Below, piece after piece: positions 53,522 to 62,396 of a stretch of 64,000 nucleotides of DNA. The DNA comes from Actinoplanes lobatus. GTDB lineage: Bacteria > Actinomycetota > Actinomycetes > Mycobacteriales > Micromonosporaceae. The notes beneath the pieces were generated by a model. That model saw only the letters and a program-made list of their open reading frames with translations, searched no databases and had not been told where the DNA came from. Location of the stretch: positions 10,164,501-10,228,500 of the forward strand of contig NZ_JACHNC010000001.1 in assembly GCF_014205215.1 (NCBI RefSeq), in the 5' to 3' direction. The position numbers were made by a program, and so were the translations under genes. How positions within the stretch are numbered: position 1 is the stretch's first letter; every line of letters begins with the position of its first letter.

Positions 53522-54231
53522 GCCGTGCCCGCCGGCGGCCAGTGCCCCCGAAAGAAGCCGGTGTCGTCGAATTTCTGCCGCAGCGTGGTGTTGGCCGACG
53601 TACAGGTCCGCTTGAGCGTCTCGCCGCCGATGATCAACGCCACCGAGGCGGTCACCGCCGCACCGGCCGCAATGAACGGCGCCGCGGGCACCCCGAAGAT
53701 CGTGGCGCTGGAGGCGAGCGCACCGACGATGCCGACCGCCAGGGCGACCAGCGCCCCGGCCAACCCGGTCCAGAACAGAAAGACCCCGTTGTGCACCAGG
53801 TCCAACGCGGTTGCAAGGCCATCGGTGAGGACCGTCTTGACCTTCTCCAGCGCCGCTTTCTGCGACGGCAGCATCTGCCGGTACGCGTCCGCGGCATCCC
53901 CGTCCCAGTTGTCGTCGACGGTGAGCAACCCGGCGTCGGCGGCCTGCACCTGACCACTGACCGGCACCCCCACCCGGTCGCTCCAGGCTTGCGCGGTCGT
54001 CGACAATGCCGACAGCGAACCCATGTTGGACAGCATCGCAACCAGGTTGTCCCAGATGCGCCCCATAAACGCGCAGAACTCGTCCCAGCCCTGCCGAACC
54101 CGGGCCTGCACGGGTGCGGGAAGGAAGCCCATCTTGTCGTTGATCGAGTTCTGCAGCTCGACAGTCTTGCCGTCGATGCGACTGATGGTCGAGTTGATGC
54201 GTTCGAGCAGGACGGCTTCGGTGCTACTCAC
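53518..54231 (-). CDS. WXG100/LXG-like helical protein with C-terminal membrane helices
   Basis: 237 residues. The first ~130 residues are a helical hairpin with a WDGDAADAYRQML core (compare W-x-G), as in ESX substrates and EspC-like proteins. Two hydrophobic segments (LFWTGLAGALVALAVGIVGALAS, FGVPAAPFIAAGAAVTASVALIIGG) follow. GTG 54231 overlaps the upstream stop by 8 bp. Likely a type VII-related exported or membrane-associated protein. Confidence 0.7.
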   Translation of the reverse strand: MSSTEAVLLERINSTISRIDGKTVELQNSINDKMGFLPAPVQARVRQGWDEFCAFMGRIWDNLVAMLSNMGSLSALSTTAQAWSDRVGVPVSGQVQAADAGLLTVDDNWDGDAADAYRQMLPSQKAALEKVKTVLTDGLATALDLVHNGVFLFWTGLAGALVALAVGIVGALASSATIFGVPAAPFIAAGAAVTASVALIIGGETLKRTCTSANTTLRQKFDDTGFFRGHWPPAGTA

Positions 54232-54541
54232 GGACTTCCCACGCTCCCTCAAGTCGTCGTGCGGCGCGTTCGTCGTTCGTCTCGTACTCGTAGGCGACCT
54301 TGTCGAGCTTCGCGCTCAACCCGCTGTACACCTCGCTCGCCTCCTCCAGCAACGCCACGACCTTCATCTGAAGTTCGGTGTAGGTGTCCAGCAGGCCGGT
54401 CGGCAGCGACGCCCAGGACAGCTCCCCCGCTCCCAGGTTCAACCGGCTCGCCTCGTCCGCGGCCTGCCGGGTCACCGACGCGACCTGCTCCCACGAGGCC
54501 GCGTCCCGGTGCAGCGCGTCCAGCGCGGCCCGCAGCGTCAT
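54224..54541 (-). CDS. WXG100-like small helical protein
   Basis: 105 residues, two long helices with a short turn (ASRLNLGAGELSWASLPTGLLDTYTELQMKVVALLEEASEVYSGL), the shape and length of ESX/EspC-like proteins. The exact W-x-G is not present. ATGA overlap with the upstream gene. It is probably an interaction partner of the next gene product. Confidence 0.65.
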   Translation of the reverse strand: MTLRAALDALHRDAASWEQVASVTRQAADEASRLNLGAGELSWASLPTGLLDTYTELQMKVVALLEEASEVYSGLSAKLDKVAYEYETNDERAARRLEGAWEVRE

Positions 54542-55275
54542 CGGCCGACCATCCCGAACCGGCGGGCGAGCCCGAACGGATCCTGCAACGCCCGCTGCGC
54601 CTCGCCCAACGGACCGTCGGCGATCAACCGCTGCACCCCATGCAAGGAAACCATTTCGTACGCCGCCCGAAAGGCCGCGGTCAGCTGCCGGGCGAGGTTC
54701 GCCTCATGGGCGTCACGCAGCCACACCCGGTTGCACCACACGGTGGTGACGTCGCCACCACCGGTCACTTCCACGGCCACCTCGCGGTATGGGCTGTGCC
54801 CCACGTGAGTCGCGCCCAAAGTCTGATCGAGTTTGCCGAAGACCTCGTCGAGGCCCCGCTCCATCGACTCGACCACCTCGAGCAGTGCCACCAGAGCGGC
54901 CTCCCGTTCGGCATCGGACAGCCGCGCGGAGCTGATCGAGTCCAGCCGCTGACGGAACGCACTCGTCGAGGTCACCGATGCGGGTGTGGCAGGCTCGGCG
55001 TACGCGTCACCCCATGCGATAAGGCGCCGCTCCGAGGCGTCGCGGACTGCTTCGACGACAGCCTCGCCCAACTGTCCGTCCGCCAGTTCCGCTCGCCAGC
55101 GGCTCGCCACGTGCACCGTCGCGACACGGCCGTACTCGTCCAACGTCACCGTCACCGAGCCGGTTGCATCCGCTCCCGGTACGCCGGGCGCTGCCACAGC
55201 GGCCTGCGCCCGTCGCAGCAGCGCCTCACCGTCGTCTCTCAGGCTGGCAAGAGCCTCCAAGCGGTCATCGAACAT
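54538..55275 (-). CDS. YbaB/EbfC-like domain protein (WXG100 operon)
   Basis: 245 residues. The N-terminal ~95 residues match the YbaB/EbfC-like fold common in actinobacterial ESX-linked genes (GSVTVTLDEYGRVATVHVASRWRAELADGQLGEAVVEAVRDASERR). A second similar unit follows (REVAVEVTGGGDVTTVWCNRVWLRDAHEANLARQLTAAFRAAYE). First gene of the minus-strand operon; GGGGA lies ahead of ATG 55275. A DNA-binding role of YbaB proteins is known elsewhere but cannot be assumed here. Confidence 0.68.
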   Translation of the reverse strand: MFDDRLEALASLRDDGEALLRRAQAAVAAPGVPGADATGSVTVTLDEYGRVATVHVASRWRAELADGQLGEAVVEAVRDASERRLIAWGDAYAEPATPASVTSTSAFRQRLDSISSARLSDAEREAALVALLEVVESMERGLDEVFGKLDQTLGATHVGHSPYREVAVEVTGGGDVTTVWCNRVWLRDAHEANLARQLTAAFRAAYEMVSLHGVQRLIADGPLGEAQRALQDPFGLARRFGMVGR

Positions 55276-55364
55276 CGGTCATCCCCGTCTCGGCGACCCA
55301 CACCACTTCGAACTGTCTCAATCCTGAGTACCCCGGGCGCCGACGACGGGTTCAACTCCACCGG

Positions 55365-56513
55365 TCATCCAGGGGCGAGGACATCGAGGCGGTCGAGCAG
55401 GGCACGATCGTCCATCTTCTCCGCGTACCGGTACAGGTCGTCCCACCCGGGAACCGTCACCTCCAGCTGCCCCGCCAGGTCGGCCAGCCGTTGTTCCACC
55501 TCGGCACGACGGCGCACGCCGCCGGCCCCGGCGATCGCCGCCGCCCGCACCAGCACGGCGTGCTGCCGTGCCGCCGCGTCCGCACACCAGAGCTGCATGA
55601 ACGTCTGCTGCCGAACCTCGAAGGACCCAAGCTGCGCCCACCGCATCGCCTGACCGAAGGCAGCCGCCGGCAGCCCGGCCCGCAGCACCCGGTTGGGCAT
55701 CCGCCGGATCCGGGCGTCCGGGAAGCCCTTGGCCTCCAGCCAGTTCCGCCACACCTCCACGTCATCGACCCGCGGCTCGGCGGCCAGAACCTCGGTCAGG
55801 TACGGCGTCACGATCGTCCCGAGGTGACGGTCCGGCCCGTCGACGGCTTTGATGAAGACCAGAAGCCCGGACACACATTCGACGATGTAGGCCGGCAACC
55901 AGGCCTGGCGCACCTCGAGCGGTTCCACCTCGGTGAGCGCCCCGGGCAGGTTGAACCGCTCCCGGTCGGGCCGGTCCGCCAGCTCCTGAATCGCACCGAC
56001 CCGGAAGGCCGGCGACGCCGTCACCGGATGGAACGAGGTCCGGTCGGCCAGCCGCAGCGAAGGCTCGTCACACCATTCCGTCCCCGCGTAATGGCTCTTC
56101 GGCAGCGGCGCACAGGTGAACCCGTCCAGGTAGACGACCTGCCGATCCTCCTTGAGGACGTACCGGCACCCGTCCGCGACCGACCGCCGGCCGAGTTCGG
56201 TGAGCACCACCCCGGCACCGTCGCCGCGCAGGTGACCGACGGACTCCAGGTATCGCACGGCCCGCTCGATCAGGCCGACCTCGACGCCGAAGAACGCGGC
56301 GAGGCGCGCCGGTTCCCGAAGTCCCGCTCCCGCGACGGCACGCGAGACATACTGGTCGAACACCTCGTAGGGCTGTGCGTCGAGGACCACGGTCCGGATC
56401 TCCACGGCCCACATCGGCAGCAGAACCGGGAAGACGCGCAGAGGCTGGACATCGGACATACCGGCCACACGCTCCAGCACTCTCCGAACGGGAACGTGTG
56501 CGGGCCCGCTCAC
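55365..56513 (-). CDS. winged-helix hypothetical protein, third subunit of the helicase/pseudokinase operon
   Basis: 382 residues. Near residues 55-110 there is a winged helix: REPARLAAFFGVEVGLIERAVRYLESVGHL followed by VVLTELGRRSV. The remainder is a mixed alpha/beta protein (YVLKEDRQVVYLDGFTCAPLP, LLVFIKAVDGPDRHLGTIVTPYLTEVL) with a helical C-terminus. Unknown family. ATG 56513 overlaps the helicase stop in ATGA, so it is co-translated. A sensor or DNA/RNA-binding adaptor is plausible. Confidence 0.65.
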   Translation of the reverse strand: MSGPAHVPVRRVLERVAGMSDVQPLRVFPVLLPMWAVEIRTVVLDAQPYEVFDQYVSRAVAGAGLREPARLAAFFGVEVGLIERAVRYLESVGHLRGDGAGVVLTELGRRSVADGCRYVLKEDRQVVYLDGFTCAPLPKSHYAGTEWCDEPSLRLADRTSFHPVTASPAFRVGAIQELADRPDRERFNLPGALTEVEPLEVRQAWLPAYIVECVSGLLVFIKAVDGPDRHLGTIVTPYLTEVLAAEPRVDDVEVWRNWLEAKGFPDARIRRMPNRVLRAGLPAAAFGQAMRWAQLGSFEVRQQTFMQLWCADAAARQHAVLVRAAAIAGAGGVRRRAEVEQRLADLAGQLEVTVPGWDDLYRYAEKMDDRALLDRLDVLAPG

Positions 56514-59443
56514 CGCGCCGCCGTCAAACGGTCCCGCAGCTCCTCGGCCGGCAGGACGTCGCCGTGCTGATCCGCGTACCGGAAGAGCTCACGGGCCAGA
56601 TGGCGGAAGCCGGCGTCCCTGGCCCGGGTCAGCGTGCCGCGGTCTCCCACCAGGACGAGCTGGTCCCGCGCCCGGGTGATCGCGACGTTGAGTCTGCGCA
56701 GTTCACTGAGGAAGCCGACCGATCCACCCGCGTTGCTGCGGGTGAAGCTGAAGATCACGATGTCACGCTCCTGACCTTGGAAGGTGTCGACCGTGCCGAC
56801 CCGCTCCCGGGTCGCCTCGTCGCCCAGCAGCGTCCGCAACCGGATGTCGATCAGCTGAACCTGGGCCTTGTACGGCGCGATCACCGCCCAGTCCCATCCG
56901 TGCGCGGCGTACCACTGCACCAGACGGACGACGAGCCCCGCCTCGGTGCGGTTGTCGCAGCCGGCGGCCTGCCAGGTCTCGGTGCGTTCCCGGCGCCGCT
57001 CGGACCGTTGCGGCTCGGGCAGCCCGGAGGTGTCGACGATCGCGAGCGGGCTGCGGAAGAGCGGTGACGGCGGCCGGTCCCCGTTCGCGGTCTTCAGCAG
57101 GCCGCGGTAGAACTGCCCGGAGACGAAGTCGGCCAGCACCGCCGGCATCCGGCGCTGCCGGTCGAGCAGGACCTGGTTGTCGTCCGGCGCCCGGAGCAGG
57201 AGCCGCTCGAAGGCGCTGTGCGTGAGCAGCTCCCGTACCAGATTCTCGTCCACGCCGGTCTTGTCCCGCTGCGCCAGCCATTCCCGGACGTCGTCGTCGA
57301 CATAGGGCGGCAGCTGGTGATGGTCGCCGACGAGCACGGCACGGCGGGCCCGGGTCAGCGGAACGAGGGTGGACGGCAGGGGGATCTGCCCCGCCTCGTC
57401 GACGACGGCCAGGTCGAAGTCGAGGTCGGCGAGCCGGTTGCGCTGGACCCCGACCCCGATGCAGGTGGCGCCGATGACATCGGCGTAGCGGATCAGTTCG
57501 GCGTGCAACTGTTCGCTCGGCTGTTCCAGCCTGGCCCGCCAGTCGGCGAGGAGTTGCGCCCGTTCCCGCAGCAGTGGCGCCTGCGCTCGGCACCAGGTGG
57601 CGAAGGCGGCGACGTCGGGTTCCGGTGGCGGTGCCGGTTCCAGCCCGGCCACCAGGCGGGCCAACCGCCGCGCCGCCTGGCGGGCCGCTTCCCGCGACCG
57701 TTGTGCGGCCGTCTCCGCCTGCGTCGCGCGGTCCCTCGCCGCACACACCGAAAGATCATCTTTGATCGTACGATCGAGGCCCGCGCGCAGCGTCTCGTAC
57801 TCCTGCCGTGCGGATCGGCCGGCGGCGTCGGCGGCGACGGCCCGGGGCGCGGCCCCGGCGAGCCGGTCGCGGTGCCGGCGAGCCGCCGAGCGGTACCAGA
57901 ATCCCAGGATCCCCCCGGTACGGGACTCCGCCCGCCGCAGCCTCGTCTCCAGCCGGTGCACCGCCTCCGACGCCGACGCCGCGGCACGCTCAGCGGCCCG
58001 CAGTCCGGCCAGGCTCGCCCGCACCGGATCACCGTGCCGGGCCTCGACGGCCGCCTCGGCCGATCGCTGATCGGCCAGTGCGGCGTCATGCGCCACCATC
58101 GACGCGTCAGCCGAGGCGAGTTCCCCGGTGAGCCGATCGAGCCAGCGTACGGCGAGCGGCGCGTCGCCCAGCCAGGGTTCCAGCCGCTGCGCGGTCGCGT
58201 CGGTCCGGTCCGCGATACGGCGCTGCAACTCCCCGGCGGCCTGGGCGAGAGTGCGGCGCCGGGCCGCCTCGCTCATCCGGTCCTCGTTGCCCACCCGGAT
58301 GGCGGTCAGTTCGGGCGGAAGCCGTTCGATGACGTTGTCCACGGCGGTGTTGGTCTGCGAGGCGATCAGCACTCGCTCACCCCGGGCCGCCGCCGCGCGG
58401 GCGATCTCGACGATCGTTCGGGTCTTGCCGGTTCCGGGCGGTCCGACCACACACAGCAGATCCGGTACGGCCAGGGCTCGCCGCAATGCGACAGCCTGGT
58501 TGTCGTCGAGGGGTTCGGCGGGTTCGACCGGCCGCTCGCGGTATCCGGCGAACGCCCCGTCGATGAGAACCGCGGCCAGGCTCGCGTTCAGCGCGGACCC
58601 GTTGCGCAGCTTGGCGACCGCATCGCCCTGTACCCGCGGCACGACATCGTTCGCGGCCGTGATGAGCTCGCCGCGTTCCGGGATCCTGCGCCGGTCGACC
58701 GGGCTGTCGAAGGCGACGGTCACCCGTTCCCCGTCGACCTCGCGCACCCGGCCCCGCAGGTCGGGTTGGCCCTGGATCTCCACCATCGAACCCGGCTGCG
58801 CCGGTCCGGGCCGGGAGAGCAGGAAGTCGTAGATCCCGGCGGCCGACTGCCGCGGCTGTGCCACGCTGCGCACCTCGTAGTAGGGCAGGATCCGTTCGGC
58901 CGGGTCCTTCGCCGCCTCGATCTGCCGACCACCCTCGATGACCAGGTCCAGCGCGTCGCAGAAGGCGTCGTAGCGGGCGGGCCGCGTCGGCGCCACCGGC
59001 ACCTCGCGGGGTGTCCGCGCCTTCTGCCAGGCGGCGCGGATCTGTGCGTCCGGCGCCCGATAGCCGGACGGCACGTCCCGTAGCTGCGCCACGTAGTACC
59101 AGCCCGGACCGGTCAGCCGGAGCCTGCTGCGCGCCAGCCGGCCGTGATTGCGCAGTGTCATGGGTTCGACGAACTCGATCGAGTAGGCGTCGCCCTGTTT
59201 GGTCGGCCGCACGGCCACCGAGCCGCGTCGCGCGTAGAGGCGAAGCCACCGGTTCTTGTCGTCGAACGCGACCGGGAATCCGCCCTGCCCGCTGAGCCGG
59301 TGCAGGTCCGCCACGAGCGACGCGGGATCGGCGAGGTGGGGATACTCGCGGCGCGCGGCCGCGTACGACTGAGGAAGAGAGAGACCCGGCACCAGCGCGA
59401 CCGGACCGCTCAGCCTGAGCAGCGACGGAGCGTCGATCAGCAC
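56510..59443 (-). CDS. Upf1-like SF1 helicase (COG1112-type)
   Basis: 977 residues. A long N-terminal region includes the beta-barrel insert (VEIQGQPDLRGRVREVDGERVTVAFDSP, about 221-248). The helicase core follows: Walker A GPPGTGKTRT (334-343), motif Ia ASQTNTAVDNV, a ~300-residue coiled-coil insertion, motif II VVDEAGQIP, motif III VGDHHQLPP, motif IV-VI (VGTVDTFQGQERDIVIFSFTRS, LNVAITRARDQLVLVGD). Such helicases act on RNA or DNA and occur in Mokosh and other defence systems. GTG 59443 overlaps the upstream stop by 7 bp. Confidence 0.88.
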   Translation of the reverse strand: MLIDAPSLLRLSGPVALVPGLSLPQSYAAARREYPHLADPASLVADLHRLSGQGGFPVAFDDKNRWLRLYARRGSVAVRPTKQGDAYSIEFVEPMTLRNHGRLARSRLRLTGPGWYYVAQLRDVPSGYRAPDAQIRAAWQKARTPREVPVAPTRPARYDAFCDALDLVIEGGRQIEAAKDPAERILPYYEVRSVAQPRQSAAGIYDFLLSRPGPAQPGSMVEIQGQPDLRGRVREVDGERVTVAFDSPVDRRRIPERGELITAANDVVPRVQGDAVAKLRNGSALNASLAAVLIDGAFAGYRERPVEPAEPLDDNQAVALRRALAVPDLLCVVGPPGTGKTRTIVEIARAAAARGERVLIASQTNTAVDNVIERLPPELTAIRVGNEDRMSEAARRRTLAQAAGELQRRIADRTDATAQRLEPWLGDAPLAVRWLDRLTGELASADASMVAHDAALADQRSAEAAVEARHGDPVRASLAGLRAAERAAASASEAVHRLETRLRRAESRTGGILGFWYRSAARRHRDRLAGAAPRAVAADAAGRSARQEYETLRAGLDRTIKDDLSVCAARDRATQAETAAQRSREAARQAARRLARLVAGLEPAPPPEPDVAAFATWCRAQAPLLRERAQLLADWRARLEQPSEQLHAELIRYADVIGATCIGVGVQRNRLADLDFDLAVVDEAGQIPLPSTLVPLTRARRAVLVGDHHQLPPYVDDDVREWLAQRDKTGVDENLVRELLTHSAFERLLLRAPDDNQVLLDRQRRMPAVLADFVSGQFYRGLLKTANGDRPPSPLFRSPLAIVDTSGLPEPQRSERRRERTETWQAAGCDNRTEAGLVVRLVQWYAAHGWDWAVIAPYKAQVQLIDIRLRTLLGDEATRERVGTVDTFQGQERDIVIFSFTRSNAGGSVGFLSELRRLNVAITRARDQLVLVGDRGTLTRARDAGFRHLARELFRYADQHGDVLPAEELRDRLTAAR

Positions 59444-60999
59444 CGGACCGTCCCACCCCGCCGCAGCGTCGCGCCGAGAGCGTGCACGAACTCCCCCAGG
59501 GCCGGCCGCCGATCCATCTCGTCCGCGAGCGCCCGCAGCAGCGGTTCCTCCAGCTCCGGCGCCAGCTCCGGCCGCAGCAGCCCGGGAGGCGGCGGGTCAC
59601 CTCCCGGCGGCTCCCCGGTGGCCAGGTGGTAGACGATCGCGGCGAGCTGATAGACGTCGCTGGCCGGACCGGGCGGCGTGAGTATCGGCCGGTTCTGCTC
59701 GGGTGCCCGGTATTCGGCCGGCCCCTCACCCGCGACCGCCGGCATCGCGGCCAGACCGGCGTCACGCAGCCACAACCGATCACGCGACGCGATCAGTGCC
59801 TCGGGCCGCAGCGCGCGATGCGCCCGTCCGGACGCATGCAAGCCTTCGAGGGTACGGGCGACCTGCGGCAACCCGCGCACCAGCGTGTCCAGGGCGATCC
59901 TGGGATAGGGCGGCCGACCGTAGGCGCTGGGCAGCGGCTCCCCCGGCGGCGACGCGGTGACGAAGGCGAACGAGTTCGGCGTCTCGGCTCTGATCAGCAC
60001 CCTCGGCAGGCCGGCGACCGTGTCGTGGAGCTTCGCCTCCTGCCGCAACTCCGCGATCTTCCGGGTCTCGGCCAGGATCTCCAGCCGGGTCACCCGAACC
60101 TCACGGGACGGCGCCGTGACATATCGGGCGCCCGACCGCAGCAGCCGGTAGGACCCGTCCGGCGCCTCCCGTTCCTCCGGCTCCCCGGTAAGCCGAAAAC
60201 GAGAGCCGCCGATCTCGATCTCCCGATCGCCCCGATCCCGCACCACGACCGCCGACCGGATCGGCGCCGGCGTACGACGTGCCGCGGTGGCCTCGGTGGC
60301 GAGGACCAGCTCCCGCAGGTCGTCGATGCGCAAGGTCTGTGCTTCCTGACTCGGCCCCCGCCGCTCACGCACCGATCGCAGCGATCCGGTCAGCCGCGCA
60401 ATCCGTTCCACGGGATCGATCGGTTCCTCGACGGCGGCCCGCTCGATGCGGCGCAGAAGCGCGGAGTAGCACTCGGCGGCATACTGCTCCTCCCGGCCCA
60501 TCAGGGTGAGCGCTGCGGCCATGTTGCTGATGCCGATCGTGGTCATCTCCGGCCGCCGGGGCAGTGGCGGATCCGGCAGCGAGAGCGCACGCAGAAACCG
60601 CTCCCGCTCCGCGGCACCCACCCCGTCGAGGTCGATGTCCGAAAGTTTCCCCAGCGCATTCGTGGTGACACCGGAACTCGACACGAATGCACAGGTGCAG
60701 CGTTCGTCCATCGTCCGCCAGACCATGTGCAGGCCGCGAAGCGGTTCACCCAGCCTGCTCAGGGTCCAGTCACCGGTGCCGGGATCACGGTGCTTGACCG
60801 AGACCAGTTCCGGATCCCGGTCGTCGAAGGTCGCGATGTAGTCGGTGGACCATTCGACGACGACCGAGGTCAGACCACCGGACGCGAGGTTGGCGATGCA
60901 GCGCAGGGCAACACATTCGTCCTGATAGCGAAAGCGCCCCCGGGTGGCCCGGGCGGTATTGCGATCATCGAAATACATATCGACGTCAGCCGAATTCAC
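59437..60999 (-). CDS. DUF4297-like nuclease fused to a degenerate protein kinase
   Basis: 520 residues. The N-terminal ~230 residues resemble DUF4297 (Cap4-type) endonucleases: ARGRFRYQDECVALRCI-like start (RYQDE 24-28), VVVEWSTDYIATFDD and LVSVKHRDP (K69). The C-terminal ~150 form a kinase C-lobe without catalysis: LHASGRAHRALRPEALI (394-397 HRAL replaces HRDL, so the catalytic Asp is lost), RDAGLA (412-417 in place of DFG), APEQ (432-435), SDVYQLAAIVYHLATGEPP. It starts at GTG 60999 behind a leaderless-type promoter. First gene of a three-gene operon. A pseudokinase sensing module controlling a nuclease is inferred. Confidence 0.78.
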   Translation of the reverse strand: MNSADVDMYFDDRNTARATRGRFRYQDECVALRCIANLASGGLTSVVVEWSTDYIATFDDRDPELVSVKHRDPGTGDWTLSRLGEPLRGLHMVWRTMDERCTCAFVSSSGVTTNALGKLSDIDLDGVGAAERERFLRALSLPDPPLPRRPEMTTIGISNMAAALTLMGREEQYAAECYSALLRRIERAAVEEPIDPVERIARLTGSLRSVRERRGPSQEAQTLRIDDLRELVLATEATAARRTPAPIRSAVVVRDRGDREIEIGGSRFRLTGEPEEREAPDGSYRLLRSGARYVTAPSREVRVTRLEILAETRKIAELRQEAKLHDTVAGLPRVLIRAETPNSFAFVTASPPGEPLPSAYGRPPYPRIALDTLVRGLPQVARTLEGLHASGRAHRALRPEALIASRDRLWLRDAGLAAMPAVAGEGPAEYRAPEQNRPILTPPGPASDVYQLAAIVYHLATGEPPGGDPPPPGLLRPELAPELEEPLLRALADEMDRRPALGEFVHALGATLRRGGTVRC

Positions 61000-61005
61000 C
61001 CGGCC

Positions 61006-61035
61006 ACCATAGGGGCACGCTCCGCATCGAAGCAA
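61006..61035 (-). promoter_or_regulatory. leaderless-type promoter of the DUF4297-kinase/helicase operon
   Basis: On the minus strand: TTGCTT (61035-61030), an 18-bp spacer, TATGGT (61011-61006), then six bases to GTG 60999. This is the same geometry as the promoter at 39926-39955. Confidence 0.65.
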
Positions 61036-61060
61036 CGACACGCCGCGACCGCGGCGTACC

Positions 61061-61912
61061 TCAGCGCACCTGTTTGGCGCTGAACTGCATGCGCGGTGTG
61101 GCGTAGAAGTCCTGGGCCTGCACCAGACGGAGTTCGCGTTCGCCGGATCGGTAGGTCATGTCGATCAGGTCGAAAACGCTGGAAGCGGTACGTTCCAGCG
61201 CCACCGCCGCGTCCTTGGTCGCCACGTAGTGGGCGGTGAACAGCGCGGCCGTGACGTCGCCGGATCCGTTCGCCTTGAACGGCAGGTGTGGGGTGGTGAC
61301 CAGCCAGGCGCCGGCGGCGTCCACGACGAGCATCTCGATCGTGCCCGCCTCCCGGTCCGGGCGCTCCACGCTGGTGACCAGCACGGTCGACGGCCCCATG
61401 GCACGGGCCAGGTCGGCCGACTCGATGGTCGACTCGATGCTTGCCGGCTCGGTGCCGGTCAGGAAGCCCAGCTCGAACTGGTTCGGGGTGATGATGTCGG
61501 CCACCGGCACGACCCGGTCGCGCAGCAGCACCGGGATCTCGGGCGCGACGAAGCATCCGGACTTGGCGTTGCCCATGACCGGGTCGCAGGCGTAGACGGC
61601 CGACGGGTTCGCGGCCTTCACCCGGCGCACCGCGTCGATGATGACGTCGGCGATGCCGGCCCCGCCCTGGTAGCCGGACAGCACGGCGTCGACCTGTGGA
61701 AAGATTCCGCGTTCCTCCACGCCGAGGATGATCTCGGCGACGTCCGACGGGGGAAGCAGCGGACCGCGCCAGGCCCCGTACCCGGTGTGGTTGGAGAAGT
61801 TGACCGTGGGAACCGGGACGACCTCGACACCGATGCGCTGGAGCGGGAACACGGCCGCGGAGTTTCCGACGTGGCCGTGGGCCACCGCCGACTGGATGGA
61901 CAGAACCTTCAT
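61061..61912 (-). CDS. pdxY: pyridoxal kinase PdxY
   Basis: 283 residues, ribokinase-like. PdxY/PdxK features: MKVLSIQSAVAHGHVGNSAAVFPLQRIGVEV at the N-terminus, VNFSNHTGYG, LSGYQGG, VYACDPVMGN, ITPNQFELGFLTG, and the catalytic FKANGSGDVTAALFTAHY (GSGD anion hole and base). It phosphorylates pyridoxal to PLP in the salvage pathway, in the cytosol. TAGGCT lies six bases before ATG 61912, suggesting a leaderless transcript. Confidence 0.95.
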   Translation of the reverse strand: MKVLSIQSAVAHGHVGNSAAVFPLQRIGVEVVPVPTVNFSNHTGYGAWRGPLLPPSDVAEIILGVEERGIFPQVDAVLSGYQGGAGIADVIIDAVRRVKAANPSAVYACDPVMGNAKSGCFVAPEIPVLLRDRVVPVADIITPNQFELGFLTGTEPASIESTIESADLARAMGPSTVLVTSVERPDREAGTIEMLVVDAAGAWLVTTPHLPFKANGSGDVTAALFTAHYVATKDAAVALERTASSVFDLIDMTYRSGERELRLVQAQDFYATPRMQFSAKQVR

Positions 61913-61921
61913 TCCCCCAGC

Positions 61922-62110
61922 CTAGAGATCCGCCTCCGGACGCACGTCAGGGTCTCGGGTGTGATGGTCGAGGGTCACCAGCGAGAGGATGGTGTCCGCG
62001 GGGGTGCCGGCCGGCGCGTACAGGCGCAGGTGGGTGTCGTTGTCGCGGTGCGGTGCGCGGTGGCGGATACAATTTCGGCCGGGAGTCCCTCTACGTCGGG
62101 ACAGTCGCAT
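61922..62110 (-). CDS. possible small protein upstream of pdxY
   Basis: A 62-residue frame from ATG 62110 ending nine bases before pdxY. The C-terminal part (DTHLRLYAPAGTPADTILSLVTLDHH) looks like real protein; the first 20 residues are Arg-rich and less natural. No family recognised. Its ATG overlaps that of the divergent STAS remnant. Confidence 0.3.
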   Translation of the reverse strand: MRLSRRRGTPGRNCIRHRAPHRDNDTHLRLYAPAGTPADTILSLVTLDHHTRDPDVRPEADL

Positions 62111-62396
62111 GAACCTCGTTCCTGCCCCGAACGATCTGGATATCGACCGCATCGCCACCTCGCCCGAGCAGCAGGTGCGGCTGCGCGTTCGCGGTGACCT
62201 GGACAGGCACACCGCACACCTGCTGATGGCCGCTGTCGCCGACCCGCTCAGAGGATTTGATCTTCAGGGTCTTCGCGCCGGAACGCGCGCGCCGACCTGG
62301 CGCGGGCACTCGCCCGGGGTGCGGCGTGGGATCAGCAGGGTGGCCCCGAGTGCCGTGGCAGCGGTGAGAGCGGCGACGGCGAAGACGACGAGGTAG
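62109..62396 (+). pseudogene. truncated STAS-domain (anti-sigma antagonist-like) gene
   Basis: The frame begins MNLVPAPNDLDIDRIATSP, then VRLRVRGDLDRHTAHLLMAAVADPL: the first strand and helix of a STAS domain (compare 'G.LD..TA..L...V'). After about residue 48 the sequence turns Arg-rich and is antisense to the MFS gene end; the expected D-S-S-G phosphorylation motif is absent. A 3' truncation is the simplest reading. Confidence 0.6.

Noticed and set aside
53509..59083. Very long plus-strand open frames opposite the WXG100 and helicase genes (for example 53509-55653, 57218-59083)
   Set aside because: They are antisense shadows caused by high third-position G+C; their translations are Arg/Gly/His/Pro-rich with no domain pattern, while the minus-strand genes have clear motifs.
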